The notes below the pieces were generated by a model, which did no database searches, was not told the DNA's origin, and saw nothing but the letters and a program-made list of their open reading frames with translations. Shown here piece after piece: positions 1-4,994 of a stretch of 5,921 nt of DNA. Every line of letters starts with the position of its first letter. Position 1 is the stretch's first letter. A program made the position numbers and the translations under genes. Origin of the DNA: Chloroflexota bacterium (lineage in GTDB: Bacteria > Chloroflexota > UBA6077 > JACCZL01); contig JACCZL010000951.1 of the NCBI GenBank assembly GCA_013695975.1, positions 1 to 5,921 on the forward strand. The letters run 5' to 3'.

Positions 1-215
1 CCCCAGAACAGACCGGTCAGCGCGGTCAGGAGCGGCGAAACACTGATGGCCAGGCCGAGCCAGAGGCCGGCCGAGTCGACCTCGGCGCCCACGACCTCGC
101 GGACGAGGCCGGGCAGCAGTGGCACCACCACCATGAACCCGACTGAGGCCAGGAAGGAGGCCAGGCTCACCGCGAGCAGGTTGCGCCGACGCGGCATCGG
201 CGGGCGTCGCGCCAC
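1..215 (-). CDS. MFS transporter, N-terminal part (cut by window edge)
   Basis: Reading the minus strand gives an N-terminus with basic residues (MARRPPMPRRRN) followed by a long hydrophobic stretch, LLAVSLASFLASVGFMVVVP, then LLPGLVREVVG and a second hydrophobic segment (LWLGLAISVSPLLTALTGLFWG) that runs off the window. A first helix with G..(V/P)..P.LP followed by a short polar loop and a second helix is typical of the first two membrane segments of major facilitator superfamily carriers of the drug:proton antiporter type; the substrate cannot be told. The start is uncertain: a GTG at 215 and an ATG at 197 are both in frame and neither has a clear Shine-Dalgarno sequence. GTG 215 was chosen because the extra residues give a basic N-terminus. 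About 65 to 71 residues of an expected roughly 400 are visible. The minus-strand hairpin upstream would insulate it from transcription coming from the MurA/response-regulator side. Confidence 0.8.
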   Translation of the reverse strand, partial: MARRPPMPRRRNLLAVSLASFLASVGFMVVVPLLPGLVREVVGAEVDSAGLWLGLAISVSPLLTALTGLFW

Positions 216-283
216 GCCCGGCGGTGAAGATCGAAAGGATATGTGCCATAAGAGGGGACCCACCCTACCGTATTTCGGCCAAC

Positions 284-319
284 AAAAAAGGGCCGGCTTG
301 GCCGCTGCCAAGCAAACCC
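284..319 (-). terminator. Intrinsic terminator-like hairpin (minus strand)
   Basis: On the minus strand a perfect 7-bp stem, GCTTGGC/GCCAAGC (313..307 with 302..296) and loop AGCG, extends outward through one mismatch, two G-U pairs and three G-C pairs (319..317 with 292..290). It runs directly into six T (289..284). This is the layout of a factor-independent terminator. The nearest minus-strand gene upstream is the response regulator ending at 641, about 320 bases away, so it could end that transcript with a long 3' leader, end an unannotated small RNA, or block read-through into the MFS gene. The G-U pairs form only in minus-strand RNA, which supports this orientation. Confidence 0.55.
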
Positions 320-533
320 CTTCGCAGGCCTACGGGGTCAGCGTCGGGCTCGGGCGGAAGAGGTTGCCCTGGACGCCGAAGCGTCGTTCGCCCCTGATGG
401 GTCCCCCGTTCCCCGCAACGCGCACGTCGTCGTCGTCCGCGGAGACTCGGCCGTGGCGACGCTCTCGCGCCGGCCACGCAGATAGTATAGCCCCCAGCGG
501 CTCGATACCGCGACCGTACGAGAGGAGGCCGGA

Positions 534-602
534 GTAGGGGCGAAGCATTCGCGCACCAGTACTCGCGAGGCCAGAACTAGTGCGCGAATGCTTCGCCCCT
601 AC
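534..602. repeat. Palindromic repeat element A (GTAGGGGC ends)
   Basis: The left arm (534..556) and right arm (580..602) are exact inverted copies over 23 bases. Each begins from its outside end with GTAGGGGCGAAGC and ends with GCGCAC. The 23-base middle has further partial pairing (558..560 with 576..578, 562..563 with 573..574). Elements at 3433..3459 and 4924..4994 share the outer GTAGGGGC/GCCCCTAC ends, although the middles differ. No reading frame fits inside, so it is a non-coding palindrome of REP or miniature-element type. It lies 38 bases from the stop codon of the response regulator, and unlike the other two elements does not touch a real gene end. There is no T-run after the stem. 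Confidence 0.9.
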
Positions 603-640
603 AGGCCCGGCACGTACTCGCGTCGACGAGGGCAGGAACG

Positions 641-1021
641 CTATGCAGTGGCGCGGCGCTCGACGGCTCGGCGGACCCCGCTGAGCAGCTCGTCCAGCTC
701 GAAGGGCTTGGCGACGACCTCGCAGCCGAGCGCTCGGAACTCCTCCGAGTGGAGCTCGCGGAGGTCGGCGGCGCCGCTGCAGATCAGGGTCGGTGTCGCG
801 CAAAGCTGAGCGTCGGCCGACAACAGGCGCAGTAGCTCGATCCCCCCGATGCCCGGCAGCCGCAGGTCGAGCACGATGGCATCGGGCGCTAGCCGCCGAA
901 TAGCGTCGAGCCCGCGCGGGAGCCGGCCGAGCGCGTGGACCTCGTAGCCTTCCAGCAACAGCAAGTCCCCGATGAGGGCCTGGATCTCCGGCTCGTCTTC
1001 GACAATCAGGACACGGGCCAC
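641..1021 (-). CDS. Stand-alone CheY-like response regulator (receiver domain only)
   Basis: The product has 126 residues and consists of one receiver (REC) domain with no output domain. The acidic pocket is seen as VEDE (residues 7-10, D9/E10), the phospho-acceptor as D52 in VLDLRLPG, the conserved Ser/Thr as S82 in ICSGA, and the conserved Lys as K105 in KPF. Such proteins accept phosphate from a histidine kinase and act by protein-protein contact or as phosphorelay intermediates in the cytoplasm; the partner kinase is not in the window. The GTG at 1021 is chosen because GGAGG lies seven bases upstream and the domain begins at once (MARVLIVEDE); an ATG at 1081 in the same frame would add 20 residues unlike a receiver domain. 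It follows murA by 66 bases on the same strand, so co-transcription is possible. Confidence 0.9.
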   Translation of the reverse strand: MARVLIVEDEPEIQALIGDLLLLEGYEVHALGRLPRGLDAIRRLAPDAIVLDLRLPGIGGIELLRLLSADAQLCATPTLICSGAADLRELHSEEFRALGCEVVAKPFELDELLSGVRRAVERRATA

Positions 1022-1028
1022 CAGGCTG

Positions 1029-1033
1029 CCTCC
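1029..1033 (-). promoter_or_regulatory. Ribosome binding site of the response regulator
   Basis: GGAGG on the minus strand, seven bases before the GTG at 1021. It fixes the start there rather than at the in-frame ATG at 1081. Confidence 0.75.
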
Positions 1034-1087
1034 AGCAACGCTCCCGCGCGCGGACAGAGGACCAGAGTGTACCGCATCCACCCGCGC

Positions 1088-2386
1088 CTACACGAGCTCG
1101 CAGCGCCCGCCAAGACGGGTGATCTTCTCCGGGATCGAGGAGTATCCACGCTCGACGTAGTGGGCCCCATCCACGAGCGAGGGGCCTCGAGCGACCAGCG
1201 CGGCGATCAAGTAGGAGAACCCGGCCCGGAGGTCCGGGATTTGCATGCCCGTTCCCCGAAGCGGAGTCGGGCCCTGGATCAAGGCGCTGTGGGGATGGTC
1301 GCCGAAGCGATAGCGACAGGCCTTGGCGCCGAGGCAGGTATTGTAGATCTCGATCGTCGCGCCCATCCTTCGCAGCTCGGCGGTGTACCCGAACCGACGC
1401 TCGTAGACCGTCTCGTGGATCACCGACAGCCCCGCCGCCTGGGTGAGCAGGACGACGAAGGGCTGCTGCCAGTCGGTCGCAAAGCCCGGATGGACATCCG
1501 TTTCCAGGGCGACCGCCGTCAGCTCGCCGCCGCGATAGAACCGGATACCATCTGCGCGAACGTCGAACTCACCGCCAACCCGGCGCAAGGCGTTCAAGAA
1601 CGCCATGATGGCGCCCTGCTCAGCCCCTTCGATGAAGATGTCGCCATCGGTCGCGACCGCGGCCGCCGCGAACGAGGCGACCTCGATGCGGTCGGCCAGG
1701 ATCCGGTGCTCGGCGCCGCGGAGGCGGCCGACTCCCTCGACGACGATGGTGCGGTCGACCTCGACCGCGATCAGCGCCCCCATCTTCTGGAGCAGCAGGA
1801 TCAAGTCGACGATCTCGGGCTCAACCGCCGCGTTGCGGATGACCGTCCGGCCCTCGGCCAGGCAAGACGCCAAGAGCACGCTCTCGGTCGCGCCGACGCT
1901 GGGATACGGTAGGTCGATCAGCGTGCCTTTCAGACGCCGAGCCTGCGCCCGCCAGGTGGCCCCCTCCAGCTCGACTGTCGCGCCAAGTCGGCGGAGGTTG
2001 TCGACGTGGAAGTCGATCGGGCGGGCGCCGATGTCGTCTCCGCCGACCAGCGGCACGCTGGCCCGCCCGTGGCGATGCAGGAGCGGTCCGAACAGGAGGA
2101 CCGGTATCCGATTGAGCCCCGAGAAGGCGACCGGTACGTCGACCGTCCGCAAGTTGGCCGCTCGGACCCGAACGCTGCTCTCGCCGGACCACTCGACCTC
2201 AGCCCCGAGTGCCCGGCACACGTCGGCTGTGATCGCGACATCGCCGATCCGCGGGACGTTGTGAAGGACGACCTCCTCGTCAGTCAGCAGAGCGGCGACG
2301 ATCTGCTTGGTGGCGGCATTCTTCGCGCCACTGGCGCGGATCGTCCCGCTCAGCGGCGCCCCGCCCTCGATCCGATAGGTGGCCAT
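1088..2386 (-). CDS. murA: UDP-N-acetylglucosamine 1-carboxyvinyltransferase (MurA family), Asp at the Cys position
   Basis: MurA transfers enolpyruvate from PEP to UDP-GlcNAc, the first committed step of peptidoglycan synthesis, in the cytoplasm. The 432-residue product shows SGAKNA with K22 and N23, R93, the loop GGDDIGARP (115-123, R122), FATDWQQ with D305, DLRAG with R387 and ERGY with R413, matching E. coli K22, N23, R91, R120, D305, R371 and R397 as I recall them. The catalytic Cys115 position holds D117 (codon 2038..2036). Asp here is known from Mycobacterium and Chlamydia and gives intrinsic fosfomycin resistance. A net 16-residue insertion lies between D305 and R387, around residues 351-378 (CLGAKACRYRFGDHPHSALI and following). 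ATG 2386 is preferred because the family begins close to the MxxYxIxGG-type strand; ATG 2395 (MYLMATYR) is possible, and neither has a clear ribosome binding site. A MurA-like paralogue of altered substrate cannot be excluded. Confidence 0.9.
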   Translation of the reverse strand: MATYRIEGGAPLSGTIRASGAKNAATKQIVAALLTDEEVVLHNVPRIGDVAITADVCRALGAEVEWSGESSVRVRAANLRTVDVPVAFSGLNRIPVLLFGPLLHRHGRASVPLVGGDDIGARPIDFHVDNLRRLGATVELEGATWRAQARRLKGTLIDLPYPSVGATESVLLASCLAEGRTVIRNAAVEPEIVDLILLLQKMGALIAVEVDRTIVVEGVGRLRGAEHRILADRIEVASFAAAAVATDGDIFIEGAEQGAIMAFLNALRRVGGEFDVRADGIRFYRGGELTAVALETDVHPGFATDWQQPFVVLLTQAAGLSVIHETVYERRFGYTAELRRMGATIEIYNTCLGAKACRYRFGDHPHSALIQGPTPLRGTGMQIPDLRAGFSYLIAALVARGPSLVDGAHYVERGYSSIPEKITRLGGRCELV

Positions 2387-2467
2387 CAGGTACATCTTAC
2401 AGGCGTGGCATGTATCGTGCCGAAAGGGCTGGTGCTGGCCTGGTCGGGCCAGGGGGGAGACTGGTTC
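2387..2467. promoter_or_regulatory. Divergent intergenic region murA / lipid kinase
   Basis: This 81-bp gap separates two divergent starts and must hold the start signals of both genes if they are not transcribed from further away. I find no convincing -35/-10 pair on either strand; TATCGT at 2413..2418 (plus) is a weak -10 candidate. GGCA/TGCC at 2407..2421 and CTGGCC/GGCCAG at 2435..2452 are short inverted repeats; the second abuts the ribosome binding site of the kinase and could fold in its leader. Confidence 0.4.
2452..2459 (+). promoter_or_regulatory. Ribosome binding site of the lipid kinase
   Basis: GGGGGGAG lies eight bases before the GTG at 2468 and 14 before the in-frame ATG at 2474, which favours the GTG. 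The first base is also the last base of the GGCCAG arm of a small hairpin (2435..2452). Confidence 0.6.
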
Positions 2468-3436
2468 GTGGCAATGAAGACGTGTCTGATCCTTAATCCC
2501 AAGGCAGGCCAAAAGGCCGGCGTCACCACAAACTCATTCGACCTCGACGATGCCCGTGATCTGCTTCAGCGGCACGGTATCGAGGCCGAGATCTTTTGCA
2601 CCGAGCGGGCCGACCATGCGACCGAGCTGGCGAAGCAGGCCGTCGCCGATGGCTACGAGCGGGTCCTCGCTGCCGGCGGCGACGGGACCGTCGCGGAGAT
2701 CGCGGAGTCGCTCGTCGGGACCCGAGTAACGCTCGGCGTCCTCCCGCTCGGCAGCGTCATGAACGTCGCGCGGATGCTGGGCGTCCCTCGCGACCTCGAG
2801 GGCGCCGCCGCCGTCATCACGGCCGACCGCGTGGCGCGCATCGACGTTGGTCAGGTCAAGGGGACAGCGCGCGAGAGCTTCTTCCTGGAAGCCGGCGGAG
2901 TCGGCATCGACGCTGGCCTGTTCGCTTATTTCAACCAGATGGATCGGGGCAACTGGCGGACGATTCGGCCCTTGCTGACCTTCCTCTGGCGTTACCGCCC
3001 GCGCCGTTTCTATCTCCGGCTGGACGGCAAGCCGCTGACGACCCGCGCAATGATGATCACCATCGCGAACGGCCCCTACCTGGGCGCGGCGCTGACCCTG
3101 GCGCCCGATGCCAAGCTCGACGACCAGATGTTCGATGTCCGGATCTTCAATCGCTTCAGCAAGTTCGAGCTGATCCGCCACTTCCTATCGATCACCGCCG
3201 GGCGACGTTCCTACGACCCGAAGATCATGACCCGACGGGCCCGCGTCATCGACGTGCGGGCCAGCCGCCCGCTGATGGCCCACGCCGACTCCCAGCCACT
3301 CGGAACGACGCCCGTGCGCTTCGAACTGATCCCGTCCGCCCTTAGCGTCTACGTCGGCGTCGACGCTGCCTGCGCTCCGGCCTTGTCCAGGCCGCCGGCG
3401 GCCATGGGCGCCGAACCGGTCACCGCCACATCGTAG
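2468..3436 (+). CDS. YegS/DgkB-type diacylglycerol or lipid kinase
   Basis: The 322-residue product has the diacylglycerol/sphingosine-kinase catalytic fold: NPKAG (10-14), the nucleotide-binding GGDGT (70-74), PLGSVMNVARMLGVP (about 93-107) in place of the usual PLGTxNDFARxLG, GGVGIDA (143-149), a beta-rich second domain with ANGPYLGAALTLAPDAKLDD (about 200-219), and the ADSQPLG...P segment (273-282) in place of the usual DGE. These enzymes use ATP to phosphorylate diacylglycerol or a similar lipid at the membrane; the exact lipid is unknown. GTG 2468 is preferred over ATG 2474 because of the ribosome-binding-site spacing; upstream in-frame ATGs overlap murA and can be ignored. The last 25 or so residues after VYVGVD are Ala/Pro-rich and look unconserved. 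The TAG stop (3434..3436) is part of palindrome B. It is divergent from murA and 93 bases upstream of the amidase. Confidence 0.88.
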   Translation: MAMKTCLILNPKAGQKAGVTTNSFDLDDARDLLQRHGIEAEIFCTERADHATELAKQAVADGYERVLAAGGDGTVAEIAESLVGTRVTLGVLPLGSVMNVARMLGVPRDLEGAAAVITADRVARIDVGQVKGTARESFFLEAGGVGIDAGLFAYFNQMDRGNWRTIRPLLTFLWRYRPRRFYLRLDGKPLTTRAMMITIANGPYLGAALTLAPDAKLDDQMFDVRIFNRFSKFELIRHFLSITAGRRSYDPKIMTRRARVIDVRASRPLMAHADSQPLGTTPVRFELIPSALSVYVGVDAACAPALSRPPAAMGAEPVTATS

Positions 3437-3459
3437 AGCGCGATGAATCGCGCCCCTAC
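3433..3459. repeat. Palindromic repeat element B (short, degenerate)
   Basis: A 27-bp element with GCGCGAT/ATCGCGC (3438..3444 with 3447..3453) around a two-base centre. The right end is CCCCTAC, as in elements A and C; the left end is GTAGAGC, so it has lost the perfect outer match. Its left GTAG supplies the stop codon of the lipid kinase. It lies wholly between the kinase and the amidase, and an ATG inside it at 3443 is in frame with the amidase but is unlikely to be the start. Confidence 0.7.
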
Positions 3460-3464
3460 TGGCA

Positions 3465-3494
3465 CTGGCACCTGGATCTGCGACGCGCTACCCT
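3465..3494 (+). promoter_or_regulatory. Candidate promoter of the amidase gene
   Basis: CTGGCA (3465..3470) and TACCCT (3489..3494) are spaced 18 bases apart and match the -35 and -10 consensus at four and three of six positions. Transcription would begin near 3501, giving a leader of about 30 bases. CTGGCA occurs twice in tandem (3459..3464 and 3465..3470). The match is weak and such pairs are common by chance. Confidence 0.25.
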
Positions 3495-3520
3495 GCCCGT
3501 GTACGGTGAGGGGACGGGTG

Positions 3521-3526
3521 GGAGGG
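3521..3526 (+). promoter_or_regulatory. Ribosome binding site of the amidase
   Basis: GGAGGG ends three bases before GTG 3530. The spacing is short, so a second site, GAGGGG at 3508..3513, serving the in-frame GTG at 3518, remains possible and would add four residues. Confidence 0.5.
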
Positions 3527-3529
3527 ACT

Positions 3530-4927
3530 GTGGACGCGAGGGAGCTAGGATTCGTGCCGGCGATCGAGCTGGCGGCGAAGGTACGGCGCAAAGAGGTCTC
3601 GCCGGTCGAGATCGTCGGGGCGGTGCTCGAGCAGATCGAACGCCTGAACCCGACGATCAACGCCTTCTCGGCTGTCCTCGACGAGCAGGCTCGCAGCGCG
3701 GCCCACGCCGCCGAAGCCGCGCTAGCGAGTGGCGAGCCGCTCGGGCCGCTCCACGGCGTGCCCATCGCCATCAAGGAGCAGCTCAACGTCGCCGGCGTGC
3801 GGGTAGCCTTCGGTTCGCATCTGCTTGCCGACTCCGTCGCGACCGAGGACGCGCCGGTGATCGCCAGGCTGCGAGCGGCCGGCGCGATCATCGTCGGCAT
3901 GACGACGATGCCAGAGTTCGGCTGGCAGGGCCATAGCTGGAGCCCGCTCTACGGGATGACTCACAACCCGTGGGACCTGGACCACACGGCGGGCGGCTCC
4001 AGCTCCGGTAGCGCCGCGGCCGTCGCAGCGGGGCTCGTCCCGCTCGCCGTCGGCTCAGATGGGGCCGGGTCGATCCGCATGCCGGCCAGCTTCTGCGGCA
4101 TCTTCGGCTTGAAGCCAACCTTCGGGCGAGTGGCCCAGTATCCGGTGTCGCTCAGCGAATTCGTCACCCATCTCGGTCCGATGGCGCGAACGGTCCGCGA
4201 CGCCGCGCTCCTGCTGGACGTCACCGCCGGGCCCGATCCGCGCGACCCGACCTCGCTGCCACCACCAAACGAGGCCTACCTGGCGGCCTGCGAGGGCGAC
4301 CTCACCGGAGCGCGGGTGGCCTGGAGTCCGGACCTCGGCTACGCGACGGTCGCGCCTGAGGTGGCGAGGCTGACCGAAGCGGCCGCCCGGCGCTTCGCCG
4401 AGCTCGGCTGCACCGTCGAGGAGGCGACGCCCGGCTTTCCCGACCCGATCTGGTCGGCCGATCAGCACCTCTGGGCCGGCGCCGCCAACCGCGCCTGGGA
4501 GCGCCTACCTACGGAGCGAGACCGCATGGACCCCGGCTTCGTCGCGGCAGTCGAGATGATGGCCGAGCGGACACTGTTCGACGCCGCTCGGGCTCGGGCC
4601 CAACGGTTCGAGCTTTCGGCCATCATGGGAGCCTTCTTCGAGCGCTACGACCTCCTGCTCACCCCAACCATGGCCGACATCGCCTTCGGCACCGACCGTT
4701 CCGAGCGGACTTACGGCCCGACCCTCGGCTGGAGCCCCTTTACCTACCCGTTCAACCTGACCGGCCAGCCGGCCGCGACCGTCCCGTGCGGCTGGAGCGA
4801 GGCTGGCTTGCCGGTCGGCCTCCAGATCATCGGCCCCCGCTTCGCCGAGGCACTGGTCTTCCAGGCCGCCGCCGCGTTCGAGGCCGCCCAGCCCTGGGCG
4901 GACCGGAGGCCCACGATTGCTTCGTAG
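3530..4927 (+). CDS. Amidase-signature family hydrolase
   Basis: The 465-residue product is a full-length amidase-signature enzyme. The Ser-cisSer-Lys triad can be read: K82 in PIAIKEQLNV (family usually KD, here KE), S157 in the Gly/Ser loop TAGGSSSGSAAAVAAG, and nucleophile S181 in GSDGAGSIRMPASFCG, with the usual 24-residue spacing between the serines; GLKPT follows. The C-terminal part has LLTPTM and LPVGLQIIGPRFAEALVF, the family's closing motif. Members hydrolyse carbon-nitrogen bonds of amides, and the substrate cannot be predicted. It is not evidently GatA, because no gatB or gatC is nearby and the signature is DGAGSIR rather than DTGGSIR. The frame is open back to an ATG at 3443 inside palindrome B, but GTG 3530 has the best ribosome binding site and begins where family homology begins (ELGFVPAIELAAKVRRKEVSPVEIV). 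The stop TAG (4925..4927) is part of palindrome C. Confidence 0.92.
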   Translation: MDARELGFVPAIELAAKVRRKEVSPVEIVGAVLEQIERLNPTINAFSAVLDEQARSAAHAAEAALASGEPLGPLHGVPIAIKEQLNVAGVRVAFGSHLLADSVATEDAPVIARLRAAGAIIVGMTTMPEFGWQGHSWSPLYGMTHNPWDLDHTAGGSSSGSAAAVAAGLVPLAVGSDGAGSIRMPASFCGIFGLKPTFGRVAQYPVSLSEFVTHLGPMARTVRDAALLLDVTAGPDPRDPTSLPPPNEAYLAACEGDLTGARVAWSPDLGYATVAPEVARLTEAAARRFAELGCTVEEATPGFPDPIWSADQHLWAGAANRAWERLPTERDRMDPGFVAAVEMMAERTLFDAARARAQRFELSAIMGAFFERYDLLLTPTMADIAFGTDRSERTYGPTLGWSPFTYPFNLTGQPAATVPCGWSEAGLPVGLQIIGPRFAEALVFQAAAAFEAAQPWADRRPTIAS

Positions 4928-4994
4928 GGGCACCCCCGTGTGGGTGCCTTGCGGCGTCGCGGAGAGAAGGGCAGGCACGCGGGCCTGCCCCTAC
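4924..4994. repeat. Palindromic repeat element C between convergent genes
   Basis: A 71-bp element with perfect 8-bp ends GTAGGGGC (4924..4931) and GCCCCTAC (4987..4994). Inside lie two separate hairpins: GGCACCC/GGGTGCC (4929..4935 with 4942..4948) and GGGCAGGC/GCCTGCCC (4969..4976 with 4983..4990), joined by TTGCGGCGTCGCGGAGAGAA (4949..4968), so it can fold as a dumbbell. It fills the whole gap between the convergent amidase and glycosyltransferase genes, and both stop codons (TAG) lie in its two ends. No T-run follows either hairpin, so a classical intrinsic terminator is not shown, although the structure could protect or define both 3' ends. Confidence 0.85.

Larger units (their letters stand above)
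216..640. other. 425-bp intergenic region without a convincing gene
   Basis: Several open frames cross this stretch on both strands, but their products are Arg/Pro/Ser-rich, lack recognisable motifs and are the usual chance frames of GC-rich DNA; one plus-strand frame even ends inside the palindrome at 534..602. What can be supported here is a terminator-like hairpin (284..319, minus strand) and the palindrome. A TATACT hexamer on the minus strand (489 to 484) resembles a -10 box but has no matching -35 hexamer at 16 to 18 bases. A short GTC/CGT run at about 425..438 is simple sequence. No tRNA arms were found. Confidence 0.6.

Noticed and set aside
484..489. Minus-strand promoter based on TATACT
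   Set aside because: No -35 match at 16-18 bases and no extended -10 TG, so it is not listed as a feature; it is kept only as a possibility in a finding.
46..537. Plus-strand frame of 163 codons, and minus-strand frames at 265..477 and 338..556
   Set aside because: Low-complexity Arg/Ser/Pro/Thr products without motifs; they overlap the MFS gene, the terminator-like hairpin or the palindrome.
534..602. CRISPR repeat or attachment site
   Set aside because: Only one copy at this place, with no regularly spaced repeats, spacers or integrase gene; the shared ends with the other palindromes explain it better.
1067..1093. GTGTA/TACAC inverted repeat at the murA end as a terminator
   Set aside because: Only five pairs around a 17-base loop, with no T-run.
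935..1912. Long plus-strand open frame (325 codons) opposite murA
   Set aside because: It lies wholly antisense to a well-recognised gene, its product is Arg/Asp/Gly-rich with no motif, and such frames are common opposite GC-rich genes.
2006..2467. Upstream extension of the lipid kinase frame
   Set aside because: The extension overlaps murA on the other strand and has no family homology; a ribosome binding site marks the start at 2468.
3443..3529. ATG at 3443 as the amidase start
   Set aside because: It falls in palindrome B, lacks a ribosome binding site, and the 29 added residues do not resemble the family.
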